Translations under genes and position numbers: made by a program
Shown: in pieces, positions 9,508 through 18,836 of the stretch
Layout: every line of letters begins with the position of its first letter
Numbering within the stretch: position 1 is the stretch's first letter
Origin: Actinomycetes bacterium
GTDB lineage: Bacteria; Actinomycetota; Actinomycetes; Propionibacteriales; Nocardioidaceae
Length of the DNA stretch: 37,122 bases
Assembly: GCA_030432975.1 (NCBI GenBank)
Contig: JAUILS010000008.1
Coordinates: 1 to 37,122 of the forward strand
Reading direction: 5' to 3'
Notes under the pieces: model-generated
What the model saw: only the letters and a program-made list of their open reading frames with translations
Databases searched by the model: none
What the model was told of the DNA's origin: nothing

Positions 9508-10656
9508 GTGCCCACCACCGTCGAACGACTGCTGCCCACCGACGAGGCCGAGGCGCTCCTGGAGCTGACCCGCGAGATCGCCGCCAAGGAGCTCGAGCCG
9601 CACGTCCACGACGCCGAGGAGGCGGCCGCCTTCCCGGCCGACGCCTACCGCGTGCTGGGGCGCTCGGGGCTGCTGTCGCTGCCCTTCGAGGAGGAGCACG
9701 GGGGCGGCGCCCAGCCCTACGAGGTCTACCTCCAGGTCGTCGAGGAGGTGGCCGCCGCCTGGCCCAGCGTGGGCGTCGGGCTCTCCGTCCACACCCTCAC
9801 CGCGTCGGTCGTGGCCGCCCACGGCGACGGGGCACAGCGCGACGCCTGGCTCCCGCGGATGCTGTCGGGCGACTGGCTCGGCGCCTACTGCCTCTCGGAG
9901 CCGCAGGCCGGCTCCGACGTCAGCGCGATCCGCACCCGCGCGGTCCGCGACGGCCAGGAGTACGCCGTCTCCGGCGCCAAGCAGTGGATCAGCAACGGGT
10001 CGTGCGCCGACTACTACATCCTGTTCGCCCGCACCTCCGACGACGCCCGCGCCGGGCTGTCGTCGTTCATCGTGCCCGCCGACACCGAGGGGCTGTCCTT
10101 CGGCCCGCCGGAGAAGAAGATGGGCCTGCACTGCGACGTGACCACGCCGGTGCTCCTCGACGGCGCGCGGATCCCCGTGGACCAGCGGCTCGGCGAGGAG
10201 GGCGCGGGCATGCGGATCGCGCTGGGCGCCCTCGACTCCGGCCGGCTCGGCATCGCCGCGGTCGCCACCGGCATCGCGCAGGCGGCGCTGGCGCACGCGG
10301 TGGCCTACGCCCGCGAGCGCGAGCAGTTCGGCCGGCCGGTGGGCGACTTCCAGGGCCTGCAGTTCCTGCTGGCCGACATGGCCGCCGACGTCGAGCGCGC
10401 CCGGGCGGCGTACCTCCACGCGGCGCGGCTCAAGGACGCCGGCCGGCGCTTCACCCGGCAGGCCAGCATCGCCAAGGTGGCCGCGACGGATGCCGCCATG
10501 CGGGTCACCACCGACGCGGTGCAGGTGCTGGGCGGCAACGGCTACACGCGCGACTACCCCGTCGAGCGGCTCTTCCGCGACGCCAAGGTCACCCAGATCT
10601 TCGAGGGCACCAACCAGATCCAGCGGATGGTCATCGCCCGCGACCTGCTCCGCTGA
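9508..10656 (+). CDS. Acyl-CoA dehydrogenase
   Basis: [28 protein letters not shown], [19 protein letters not shown], [35 protein letters not shown]. Confidence 0.97.
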   Translation: MPTTVERLLPTDEAEALLELTREIAAKELEPHVHDAEEAAAFPADAYRVLGRSGLLSLPFEEEHGGGAQPYEVYLQVVEEVAAAWPSVGVGLSVHTLTASVVAAHGDGAQRDAWLPRMLSGDWLGAYCLSEPQAGSDVSAIRTRAVRDGQEYAVSGAKQWISNGSCADYYILFARTSDDARAGLSSFIVPADTEGLSFGPPEKKMGLHCDVTTPVLLDGARIPVDQRLGEEGAGMRIALGALDSGRLGIAAVATGIAQAALAHAVAYAREREQFGRPVGDFQGLQFLLADMAADVERARAAYLHAARLKDAGRRFTRQASIAKVAATDAAMRVTTDAVQVLGGNGYTRDYPVERLFRDAKVTQIFEGTNQIQRMVIARDLLR

Positions 10657-10670
10657 CCACGAGCCTGGAG

Positions 10671-11390
10671 CTAGGACGACAGCGGCATCGCGAGCACCCG
10701 CTCGCCGGCCGCTCGGTCGCCCGACCAGGTCAGCGAAGGGTCGCCCGCGCCAAGCCGCTTCCACAGGTGCAGCAGCAACGCGTCGGTAGGCGCGGTGAGC
10801 GTCGCCACTGGCGGCCCCTCACCGAGGACCCAGGCGCCGCCGGTGTCGCCGCTGCGCAGCGCCACGGCGTGCGGCAGCGGCTCCAGCCAGCCCTTCCCGA
10901 GCCGACGGGGAACGAACACCTCGAGCACCTCCGCGACGCCGTCGGCGGCCAGGCCGGCCGGGACCGGGGACGGTCGCCCCACGATCGTCTCGGCGTCCCA
11001 GCGGTGCACGACGTTCTCGAAGGCCTGCCGGCGCTGCCAGAAGCCGAGCACGCCGGGCGGGTGGAAGGTCCACGCCGGCCGCGCGGGGTCGCCGTCGAGC
11101 ACGCTCAGCAGGTCGGCGGCGCCCGCGCGGAACCACGCCGCGAGCGACCCGGCGTCGGTCGGCAGGTCGTCGGTCGTGGTGTCGCCGTGCCCTTCCCGCA
11201 CCGCCCCGCACACCCAGCGGTGCACGTCGCCGAGGTGGTGGGTGAGGTCGAGCAGCGTCCACCCGGGGCAGGCCGCGACCGGCGCGGCGAGCAGCGCCGG
11301 GTCGGCCACGGCCAGGTCGAGCACGGCGGCGTACGCCGCGGTGTCCTGCTCGACGTGGGAGAGGTACGCCGCCGGGCTGAGCTGGGTCAT
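10671..11390 (-). CDS. Maleylpyruvate isomerase family mycothiol-dependent enzyme
   Basis: PGWTLLDLTHHLGDVHRWV (DinB-like N-domain), FWQRRQAFENVVHRWDAE, TDALLLHLWKRL. Confidence 0.88.
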   Translation of the reverse strand: MTQLSPAAYLSHVEQDTAAYAAVLDLAVADPALLAAPVAACPGWTLLDLTHHLGDVHRWVCGAVREGHGDTTTDDLPTDAGSLAAWFRAGAADLLSVLDGDPARPAWTFHPPGVLGFWQRRQAFENVVHRWDAETIVGRPSPVPAGLAADGVAEVLEVFVPRRLGKGWLEPLPHAVALRSGDTGGAWVLGEGPPVATLTAPTDALLLHLWKRLGAGDPSLTWSGDRAAGERVLAMPLSS

Positions 11391-11431
11391 GACCTCATCG
11401 TGGCCGACGGCACCCCCGGCTGCGCCCGCGG

Positions 11432-11519
11432 GCCGGTCACGACGCGCACGTCGCGTCACGACGACGCGCACGTCGCGCCACCACGGCCCGCACCTCGCGC
11501 CACCACGGCCCGCATCTCG
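11432..11519 (-). repeat. 22-bp phased tandem repeat array, four units
   Basis: Minus-strand units: CGAGATGCGGGCCGTGGTGGCG / CGAGGTGCGGGCCGTGGTGGCG / CGACGTGCGCGTCGTCGTGACG / CGACGTGCGCGTCGTGACCGGC; begins 3 bp after the DUF4032 stop. Confidence 0.9.
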
Positions 11520-11522
11520 CGG

Positions 11523-12731
11523 TCACTCGGCCGCGATCGCCTCCTCGGGCTTCGCGGTGAGCACCCGCTCGATGTAGTCGCGGGCGGTGTCGAAGATGTC
11601 GACCTCGCGGCCGGCCTGCTCGGAGAGGTACCACCGGTGCACCAGCACCTCGTGGTAGAACTCCGCCGGCTCCAGGCGACCGCGCAGCTCGGGCGGGATC
11701 ATCATCGTGACCGGCTCGTAGAACTCCGCCATCCACCGGGCGGCGACGAGCGCGCGGTCCTCGCGCCCGAGGTCGGCCGACGCGGTGAAGCCGGCGATGT
11801 CGTTGAGCAGCCGGCGGGCCTGGTTGTCCTCCACGGTCATCCCGGTGAGGTCGCGCAGCTCGCGCTGGTGGTGGCCCAGCTCGACGACCTTGGGCCGGAT
11901 CACCAGCCGGTCGCCGTCGAGGTCGGTGACGATGTCGAGCTCGTCGACGTCGAACCCCAGCTCGTTGAGCCGCTCGATGCGCTCCTCGATCCGCCACATC
12001 TCGTCGGCGGAGAACTGCTCCTCGTCGGTCAGCTCGGCCCACAGCGCGTCGTAGCGCTCGCGCAGCATCTCGACCATGCCGTGCGCCTCGACCTCGGCAT
12101 AGGTCTCCTCGTCGGAGGCCTGGAGGTCGAGCAGCTCGGCGAAGATGTTCTCGGCGCCGACGGTCAGCTCGTGGTCGCGCATCTCCTTGGACAGCGACGG
12201 CCGCAGCTCGCCGGTCTCGGCGTCGACGAGGTAGGCCGTGAACGCGCCGGCGTCGCGGCGGAACAGCACGTTGGACAGCGACACGTCGCCCCAGTAGAAG
12301 CCGGCCAGGTGCAGCCTGACGAGCAGCACCACCATCGCGTCGACGAGCGACGGCAGGTGCTCCATCCGGATGCCGTGGGTGAACAGGCTGCGGTAGGGCA
12401 GCGAGAAGCGCAGGTGCCGGGTCACCAGCGCGGAGGGCAGCGGCTCCTTGTCGGCGCCGATGCGTCCGGTGACGACGGCCTGGGGCACGACGGCGGGGAG
12501 GCCGATCCGCTGGAGGTCGCGGAGCAGGCGGTACTCCCGCCAGGCCATCTCCTCCTGCGTCTCCTTGACGGCGTAGACCTGGTCGCGCAGCCGGACGATC
12601 CGCACCGTGTGTCGGGAGAGGCCGCGCGGCAGCGGCACGACGTACCTCTCGTCCCACTCCTCCAGCGGCGTCGCCCAGGGCAGGGTGACGATCGCCGGGT
12701 CGGGCCGGCTCGCCGCGATGCGTAGCGCCAC
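11523..12731 (-). CDS. DUF4032 domain protein (kinase-like)
   Basis: YAVKETQEEMAWREYRLLRDL, LAGFYWGDVSLSNVLFRRDAGAFTAYLVDAETGEL. Confidence 0.85.
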   Translation of the reverse strand: MALRIAASRPDPAIVTLPWATPLEEWDERYVVPLPRGLSRHTVRIVRLRDQVYAVKETQEEMAWREYRLLRDLQRIGLPAVVPQAVVTGRIGADKEPLPSALVTRHLRFSLPYRSLFTHGIRMEHLPSLVDAMVVLLVRLHLAGFYWGDVSLSNVLFRRDAGAFTAYLVDAETGELRPSLSKEMRDHELTVGAENIFAELLDLQASDEETYAEVEAHGMVEMLRERYDALWAELTDEEQFSADEMWRIEERIERLNELGFDVDELDIVTDLDGDRLVIRPKVVELGHHQRELRDLTGMTVEDNQARRLLNDIAGFTASADLGREDRALVAARWMAEFYEPVTMMIPPELRGRLEPAEFYHEVLVHRWYLSEQAGREVDIFDTARDYIERVLTAKPEEAIAAE

Positions 12732-12740
12732 GGGTGAAGC

Positions 12741-14894
12741 CTAGGCGTCGCGCGGGCCGCCGGGCATCCGCGCGGCCAGCCGGCGGGCGCGCTGGTTGGT
12801 GGCGAGGTCGTCGACGAGCACCGGAGCGCCGTCGGGGCCGGTGAGGGGCACGCACCAGTTGGGGTACTCGCGGTGGGTGCCGGGCTGGTTCTGCGTCCGC
12901 CGGTCGCCGACCAGGTCGGGCACCGCGACGCCGAGCAGCAGCGACGGCGCGCGGGTGAGCAGCGCGTGCAGGGCCTCGACCGTCTGCTCCTCGTCGGCCT
13001 CGCTGTGCTCGGGCAGCAGCCCCCGCTCGCGGGCCATCGCGAGAAACGCGTCCTGCTCTCCCTCGGCGACGGCGAGCTCCTCCTCGACGGAGCGGGTCAG
13101 CAGCCCGAGTCGCTCGCGAAGCTGGACGTGCTCCTTGGCGAGGTAGCCCGCGGTGGGTGGCAGGTCGTGGGTGGTGACCGACGCCAGGCAGAGCTCCCGG
13201 TAGGTCTCGGGCGGCTTGGGGGCGCCGTCCTCCCACTCGAACCACAGGATCGAGGTGCCGAGCACGCCGCGCTCGCGGAGGTAGTCGCGGACGAACGGCT
13301 CGACGACGCCGAGGTCCTCGCCGACCACGAACGCCCCGGCCCGATGCGCCTCGAGCAGCAGGATCGAGACCATCGCCTCGTGGTCGTAGCGCAGGTAGGC
13401 GCCCTCGCCCGGCGGGTTGCCCGCGGGGATGCACCACAGCCGGAACAGCCCCATCACGTGGTCGATCCGCAGCCCCCCGGCGTGCCGGAAGGCGGTGCGC
13501 AGCATGTCGCGGTACGGCGCATAGCCGAGCGCCGCGAGCCGGTCGGGGCGCCAGGGCGGCTGCGACCAGTCCTGCCCTCGCTGGTTGAACGCGTCGGGTG
13601 GGGCGCCGACCGTCACCCCGGTGGCGAGCGCGTCGCCGAGGGTCCAGGTCTCGGCCCCCGAGGGGTGCACCCCGACCGCGAGGTCGGTGACCAGGCCGAG
13701 GGACATGCCGGCCTCCCTCGCGGCGGCCTGCGCGGCCCCGAGCTGCTCGTCGGCCACCCACTGGAGCCACGCGAAGAAGTCGACCCGGTCGCCGAGGTCC
13801 TCGGCCAGCTCGGCGACCGCGGGGGAGTGCGGGTCGCGGGCCCACGCGGGCCACGGCGCACCCGGCCCGTCGGTCTCGATGAACAGCTCGGCGAGGGCGC
13901 ACCACAGCGCGAACTGCCGCAGCGGCTCGCCCTGCTCGGCGAGGAAGGCGTCGAGCGCCTGCTGGCGGGCCGCGCTGCGCGGGGCACCGAAGACCAGCTC
14001 CAGCGCGTCGAGCTTGGCGCCCCAGGCGACGTCGCGGTCGATCAGCCCGTCGTCGGTCGCCTCGCGGGCGGTGCGTGCCAGCCGCTCGACGATGACCTGC
14101 GGGGTGGTCGCGAGCCCCTTGGCCTCGACGATCTCCTCGACCCGGACATAGAGCGGGTTGAGGAAGCGTCGCGAGGTCGGGAGGTACGGCGACGGCTCCA
14201 GCGGCGGCACCGGCTCGCCCGCGTGCAGCGGGTTGACCAGGACGAACGCCGCGCCCAGCGAGGCGCCCCACGTGGCCAGGCCGGCCAGGTCGGCGAAGTC
14301 GCCGACGCCCCAGGAGGCCCGGGACCGGGCGGCGTACAGCTGGGCGGTGAGGCCCCACTGCTGATGGTCGAGGGCGGGCGGCAGGTCGATCCGGGCGGGC
14401 GCCACCACCAGCAGGGCGTCGGCCTCGGCGTCGTCGGTGACCGCGTGGATCCGGTGGTAGCCCAGCGGGAGGTCCGCCGGCAGCTCGAAGCACGCCTCGC
14501 CGACGGTCCGTCCGCCGACCTCGCGCGGGGCCACGTTGTGCTCGGCCTGGCGCGCGTCGACGACGAGGCCGTCCTCGGTGCGCACCTCGACGCGGAGCGC
14601 CGCGCCGTGCGGCACGTGGGCGAGCACCGAGCCGGGGGTGCCCTGGCTCATCACCACCACCGGGGGCAGGGTCTCGCGCCACGGGCGCTCGTCGAGCTCG
14701 CGCAGCGCCGCGTCGACCGCCTCGTCGGAGGAGGCGTCGACGCCGAACGCGCCGAGCACGGCGGTCACGGTCGCGACGGACACGGTGGTGTGCTGCCCCT
14801 GCCAGTCCCAGTACTCCGTGCCGACGCCGTAGCGCCCGGCCAGCTCGAGGAGGGCGGGCCAGGAGCTGACGTCGTCCGCGGCGAGGTGGTCCAT
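12741..14894 (-). CDS. malQ: 4-alpha-glucanotransferase
   Basis: GVGDFADLAGLATWGASLGAAFVLVNPLHA, SPYLPTSRRFLNPLYV, LRIDHVMGLFRLW, VVGEDLGVVEPFVRDYL; ATG 14894. Confidence 0.93.
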   Translation of the reverse strand: MDHLAADDVSSWPALLELAGRYGVGTEYWDWQGQHTTVSVATVTAVLGAFGVDASSDEAVDAALRELDERPWRETLPPVVVMSQGTPGSVLAHVPHGAALRVEVRTEDGLVVDARQAEHNVAPREVGGRTVGEACFELPADLPLGYHRIHAVTDDAEADALLVVAPARIDLPPALDHQQWGLTAQLYAARSRASWGVGDFADLAGLATWGASLGAAFVLVNPLHAGEPVPPLEPSPYLPTSRRFLNPLYVRVEEIVEAKGLATTPQVIVERLARTAREATDDGLIDRDVAWGAKLDALELVFGAPRSAARQQALDAFLAEQGEPLRQFALWCALAELFIETDGPGAPWPAWARDPHSPAVAELAEDLGDRVDFFAWLQWVADEQLGAAQAAAREAGMSLGLVTDLAVGVHPSGAETWTLGDALATGVTVGAPPDAFNQRGQDWSQPPWRPDRLAALGYAPYRDMLRTAFRHAGGLRIDHVMGLFRLWCIPAGNPPGEGAYLRYDHEAMVSILLLEAHRAGAFVVGEDLGVVEPFVRDYLRERGVLGTSILWFEWEDGAPKPPETYRELCLASVTTHDLPPTAGYLAKEHVQLRERLGLLTRSVEEELAVAEGEQDAFLAMARERGLLPEHSEADEEQTVEALHALLTRAPSLLLGVAVPDLVGDRRTQNQPGTHREYPNWCVPLTGPDGAPVLVDDLATNQRARRLAARMPGGPRDA

Positions 14895-14925
14895 GCGGGC
14901 CAGTCTCTCGCGGCGGGCGCGGGAG

Positions 14926-14966
14926 AGCACGCCCGGGCCTTCTCGGGAGCCCGGCCCGGGCGTGCT
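14926..14966 (-). terminator. Strong hairpin downstream of the RTX gene, before malQ
   Basis: AGCACGCCCGGGCC-13nt-GGCCCGGGCGTGCT, 14-bp perfect stem, 13 bp past the RTX stop; no U-tract. Confidence 0.7.
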
Positions 14967-14979
14967 GGGGGAGGAGAGG

Positions 14980-15531
14980 TCAGCAGAGCACCGCCACCTC
15001 GACGGAGCTGCACGTGTCGGCCCCCGCGCCGCCGTTGCCGCGGTCGAAGCCGGTGCCGCCGCCCAGCTCGTCGATGCCGCCGTTGCCCCAGAGCCGGTCG
15101 CGCCCCGCGCCGCCGCTCAGCCGGTCGTCGCCGGGGCCGCCGCGGAGCCGGTCGCGACCCGCGTCGCCGCGGGCCCGGTCGTCGCCGTCGCCGGTCTCGA
15201 CGACGTCGTCGCCCGGCCCGGCCTCGACCGTGTCGTCGCCGTTGCCGGTCACGATCTTGTCGGCACAGGCGCCGCCGCGCACCCGGTCGTCGCCGGCGCC
15301 GCCGTAGATCACGTCGGCTCCGCCGCCGCCGATGATGGTGTCGTCCCCTCCTCGGCCGCGGATGATGTCGGCGCCGGGGCCTCCGACGAGGACGTCGGGT
15401 CCGGGACCGCCGATGAGGACGACACCGGGGGCGTGGCAGCCGGGCGGGAGAGCCGCCTCGGCGGTTGCGAGCGTGGCCGGGACGAGAAACCCGGCTCCCA
15501 CCAGGGAAGCCAGGGCGATGGGGATCTTCAT
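14980..15531 (-). CDS. Small secreted RTX/hemolysin-type calcium-binding repeat protein
   Basis: Signal peptide MKIPIALASLVGAGFLVPATLATAEA followed by GGPGADIIRGRGGDDTIIGGGGADVIYGG... nonapeptides; 183 aa. Confidence 0.9.
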   Translation of the reverse strand: MKIPIALASLVGAGFLVPATLATAEAALPPGCHAPGVVLIGGPGPDVLVGGPGADIIRGRGGDDTIIGGGGADVIYGGAGDDRVRGGACADKIVTGNGDDTVEAGPGDDVVETGDGDDRARGDAGRDRLRGGPGDDRLSGGAGRDRLWGNGGIDELGGGTGFDRGNGGAGADTCSSVEVAVLC

Positions 15532-15646
15532 GAGAGTCCTCCTTGGTCGGGCCGACCCCGGTGGCCGGCCGAGGACCCCACGAGACCGCGGGCACCTCAG
15601 CGTGGCGTCAGAGCGAGGTCAGCGCGCGGGGGTACGCCGACCGCGG

Positions 15647-15739
15647 GAGGCGGCGTCGGAGGTGGCGTCGTAGGCGGCACGGACGCGGCACGGAAGCGGC
15701 CTGGACGCGGCACGGGAGGGTGCGCGGAGGCGGCTGTCG
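15647..15739. repeat. 11-12-bp tandem degenerate array upstream of tRNA-Thr
   Basis: GAGGCGGCGTCG GAGGTGGCGTCG TAGGCGGCACG GACGCGGCACG GAAGCGGCCTG GACGCGGCACG GGAGGGTGCGCG GAGGCGGCTGTCG. Confidence 0.7.
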
Positions 15740-15797
15740 GGGCTCCGCGCGGCTACCATGGTCGCCGCCCGCGCGGCCCCGCGTCGCGACGAGGCGC

Positions 15798-15869
15798 GCC
15801 GCGTTAGCTCAGTGGTAGAGCACCCGCCTTGTAAGCGGACGGTCGTCAGTTCAATCCTGACACGCGGCT
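15798..15869 (+). tRNA. tRNA-Thr (anticodon TGT)
   Basis: GCCGCGT/ACGCGGC acceptor, GCTC..GAGC D-arm, loop CTTGTAA, GTCAG-TTCAATC-CTGAC T-arm, discriminator T; no encoded CCA. Confidence 0.93.
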
Positions 15870-17839
15870 CAGGGTGCCGGCGCGGCCGCGGACTCCTCAT
15901 CCGCCTCGGGGGCCGGGAGCGGCAGGTCCAGGGCGGCGTCCTGGTGGGTGTAGACCAGGGCCAGGGCGTACCACGGCGCGAGCAGCGCCGCCACGACGCC
16001 CGGGACGGCGTTGACCAGCACGAACGGCACCTGGAAGGCGGCGAGCAGCGCCACGCCGACGAAGCCCCCGACGACCGAGCCGAGCAGCGTGCCGAACGCC
16101 ATCACGGCCACCGTCTTCAGCTTGCGGGAGCCCACCAGCCCGGCGCTGCGTCGGATCGCGGCCGACCCCGACAGCCCCTCGAGCACGATGACGGGCACCA
16201 CCAGCGCGGCGCCGACCAGCACCGCCAGCGCCAGCGGGATCAGGATCAGGGTCAGCGTCAGGACGAGCGCCAGCGCCAGCACGATGCCGGTGGTCCAGAG
16301 CACGGCGACGTACTTCGGGAGCACCGCGCGGTAGGCCGAGCGGAGCGTGACCGGCCGGTCCGCCGCCCGGTCCTGCATCGTCTGCGCGCAGGTGGCCGCG
16401 GCCAGCAGCGCGACGGCACCCTGCAGCACCGGGCCGACGGCGCCGAGGAACGCCGACCAGCCGGTCGCGGGCGGCGGGGTGGCGCTCGTCAGCGGCTCGC
16501 CGCTGAGGGTCTGCTGGAGGAGCGTCAGGGTCAGCGCCACGAGCGCGCCCAGCGCGCCGACGCCGATGTAGAGCGCGGGCCGGGAGCGGTAGGCCTCCCA
16601 GGAGTCCGACAGGATCTGGCCGAGGCTGCGCTGCCCCGCGAGCGGGAACGCGCGGGTGGAGCCCCAGGAGGTCCGGCGGACCAGCCACAGCACGAGGCCG
16701 AGGGCCAGAACCAGCACGACCAGCACCGGCACCGGGTTGTCGGTGAACCGCAGGTAGACCACCGAGCCCTGCTCGACCAGCGAGCAGAAGGCGTCCGTCG
16801 TCGCGACGCCGTAGACCTCTCCACCCGGCACCTGGTAGCTGATCTCGTTGCGGTGCTCGGTGGCGGTGAACGGCGCCGTCCAGCTGTCCTTGGCGCTGGG
16901 CCCGGTCGGGCCGCTGTAGAACGCCTGCGAGAACTGCTGCCCCCACTGGCCCTGGTACGCCGTCCACGGGAGCTCGCGGGCGGCCTCGGCGGGGTCGCTC
17001 GGGATGGTCACCACGACCGGCGCGATCCCCGGGGCGGCGTCGAGGGTGGAGTCGCAGCCGAGTCCCTGGCTCGTCGACCGGAGCAGGAACAGGCCGGTGC
17101 TGTAGTGGTTGGCGTGGGAGCCGGCCGAGGCGAAGACCTCGGGGTGCGTGCCGTCGACGATGCCCAGCTTGGGGTCGTCCCACGCGGACTGCTCGCCGGC
17201 CTCGTGCTGGCTGAAGAGCACCGTGGTGGGCTCGCTCTCGAGCGCCTCGGCGGCGGTGCCGACGTCGAACTCGAGCTGGACGCTCTCCCAGTCGCTCTCG
17301 TGCTTGTTGTTGAAGTCGTTGAAGGGGTAGTACAGCCAGTACTGCAGAGCCAGCCGTCCCGGCACCGCCTCCTCGGTCGCCACGTGCGCGTAGACCGTGG
17401 TCGGCTCGTCGCCCCAGATCCGCTCGAACCACCGCTCGTAGTCGCAGCCGGGGCTGAGCGGGTTGCCCGGGAAGTCCAGGGCGTAGCCGTGGAGCGGCCG
17501 CGCGAGGTCCTCGGCCGCCGGCCCGACGCCGACCAGGTTGGCGCCGCTCCACGGGCCGCGCAGCGCCACCTCGGGGTTGTCGAGGAGCGGGTCGACCGCG
17601 ACCGGCCGGTAGGGCTCGCCCGGACCGCAGGGCTCGGCCTGGGGGACGAGCCGGACCATCGGTGCGTACTTCTCGGCGAGGGCCCGCTCGTCGTCGGTGT
17701 CGGCGGCCGCGGGCGAGGCGGTGAGGACGATGCCCGCCAGGGCGGCGAGGACCGCGACCAGGATGGCGCGGGCGGAGAGGGCAGCCAGGGCGGCGACCGG
17801 GGCCGGACCCCGGCGGCGGCGTCGGGCGAGGCGTCTCAT
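15869..17839 (-). CDS. Vps62-related domain protein with C-terminal multi-pass membrane region
   Basis: LQYWLYYPFNDFNNKHESDWESVQLEF, SAGSHANHYS, then several TM helices; ATG 17839 overlaps the pdxY stop. Confidence 0.75.
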   Translation of the reverse strand: MRRLARRRRRGPAPVAALAALSARAILVAVLAALAGIVLTASPAAADTDDERALAEKYAPMVRLVPQAEPCGPGEPYRPVAVDPLLDNPEVALRGPWSGANLVGVGPAAEDLARPLHGYALDFPGNPLSPGCDYERWFERIWGDEPTTVYAHVATEEAVPGRLALQYWLYYPFNDFNNKHESDWESVQLEFDVGTAAEALESEPTTVLFSQHEAGEQSAWDDPKLGIVDGTHPEVFASAGSHANHYSTGLFLLRSTSQGLGCDSTLDAAPGIAPVVVTIPSDPAEAARELPWTAYQGQWGQQFSQAFYSGPTGPSAKDSWTAPFTATEHRNEISYQVPGGEVYGVATTDAFCSLVEQGSVVYLRFTDNPVPVLVVLVLALGLVLWLVRRTSWGSTRAFPLAGQRSLGQILSDSWEAYRSRPALYIGVGALGALVALTLTLLQQTLSGEPLTSATPPPATGWSAFLGAVGPVLQGAVALLAAATCAQTMQDRAADRPVTLRSAYRAVLPKYVAVLWTTGIVLALALVLTLTLILIPLALAVLVGAALVVPVIVLEGLSGSAAIRRSAGLVGSRKLKTVAVMAFGTLLGSVVGGFVGVALLAAFQVPFVLVNAVPGVVAALLAPWYALALVYTHQDAALDLPLPAPEADEESAAAPAP

Positions 17840-18687
17840 CGCACCTGCCGCGGCTCGAACTCCCCGCCGGGGCTGGCGATCGCGTCCTGCGCCGCGACCA
17901 GCCGGAGCTCGCGCTCGCCGCTGTCGAGCGTCGCGCGGAGGACGGCGTACACCGACGACATGGTGCGCGCGAGCGCGGTGGCGGGGGAGCCGGTGTCGTG
18001 CAGGTGGGCGGTGAAGAGCGCGGCCGTGAGGTCGCCGGAGCCGTTGGCCTTCATCGGCAGCAGCGGGCTCTGCGCGAGCCACGCGCCGTCGTCGGTCACC
18101 GCGAGCATCTCGATGGTGTCGGCGGGCCGGTCGGGCCGCTCGACGGAGGTCACCAGCACGGTGCGCGGGCCGCGGTCGCGCAGCCGGTCGGCGGCGTCGA
18201 GCACGTCGTCGAGCGTCTGCGGCTCGGTGTCGGTGAGGAAGCCGAGCTCGAACTGGTTGGGCGTCACGATGTCGGCGGCGGGGATCACCTGCTCGCGGAT
18301 CACCGGCGGGATGGCCGGGTCGACGAAGCAGCCGGAGCGGGCGTTGCCCATCACCGGGTCGCAGGTGTACGTCGCCGCGGGGTTGGCCGCCTTGACCCGC
18401 GCGACGGCGTCGAGCACGACCTCGGCGATCGCCGGGCTGCCCTGGTAGCCCGACAGCACGGCGTCGCAGCCGGCGAGCACCCCGCGGTCCTCGATGCCGG
18501 CGATGACGGCGCGCACGTCGTCGGGGGCGATCAGCGGGCCGCCCCAGGCGCCGTACCCGGTGTGGTTGGAGAAGTTCACCGTCAGCACCGGCCACACCTC
18601 GTGACCGAGCCGCTGCAACGGGAAGACCGCGGCCGAGTTGCCGACGTGCCCGTAGGCCACGTGGGACTGGATGGACAGGACGCGCAT
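17836..18687 (-). CDS. pdxY: Pyridoxal kinase
   Basis: MRVLSIQSHVAYGHVGNSAAVFPLQRLG, FSNHTGYG.WGG, YTCDPVMGN, TPNQFELGFL, KANGSGDLTAALF. Confidence 0.95.
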   Translation of the reverse strand: MRVLSIQSHVAYGHVGNSAAVFPLQRLGHEVWPVLTVNFSNHTGYGAWGGPLIAPDDVRAVIAGIEDRGVLAGCDAVLSGYQGSPAIAEVVLDAVARVKAANPAATYTCDPVMGNARSGCFVDPAIPPVIREQVIPAADIVTPNQFELGFLTDTEPQTLDDVLDAADRLRDRGPRTVLVTSVERPDRPADTIEMLAVTDDGAWLAQSPLLPMKANGSGDLTAALFTAHLHDTGSPATALARTMSSVYAVLRATLDSGERELRLVAAQDAIASPGGEFEPRQVR

Positions 18688-18720
18688 CGCCCCATCCTGG
18701 CAGCACGTCGGGCCGCGGGT

Positions 18721-18791
18721 GGGAGATAGTCCAGTGCGCTTGCGGGGTGAAAACGGGCATTCTGGCCCGCATTCGCACTGGACTATCTCCC
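18721..18791. repeat. Perfect 18-bp inverted repeat (extragenic palindrome)
   Basis: GGGAGATAGTCCAGTGCG (18721-18738) / CGCACTGGACTATCTCCC (18774-18791); inner 6-bp stem TGCGGG/CCCGCA. Confidence 0.95.
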
Positions 18792-18836
18792 CCCGGGGGC
18801 GGCCGACGAGGCGTCCGCGGGGCGAGCGGCGGTCGG

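Noticed and set aside
6700-10764. 1354-aa minus-strand ORF spanning the AbiEi gene, metallophosphoesterase and acyl-CoA dehydrogenase regions
   Set aside because: High-GC antisense open frame; only the last part (6700-7644) looks like a protein family. The rest is antisense to well-supported genes.
9984-12725. 913-aa plus-strand ORF
   Set aside because: Antisense/out-of-frame reading over acyl-CoA dehydrogenase, the isomerase and DUF4032.
11437-14682. 1081-aa minus-strand ORF
   Set aside because: Shifted reading frame of malQ and DUF4032 with low-complexity Arg/Ala/Pro composition.
14980-15531. RTX toxin/adhesin
   Set aside because: Too small, no effector domain and no adjacent type I secretion genes.
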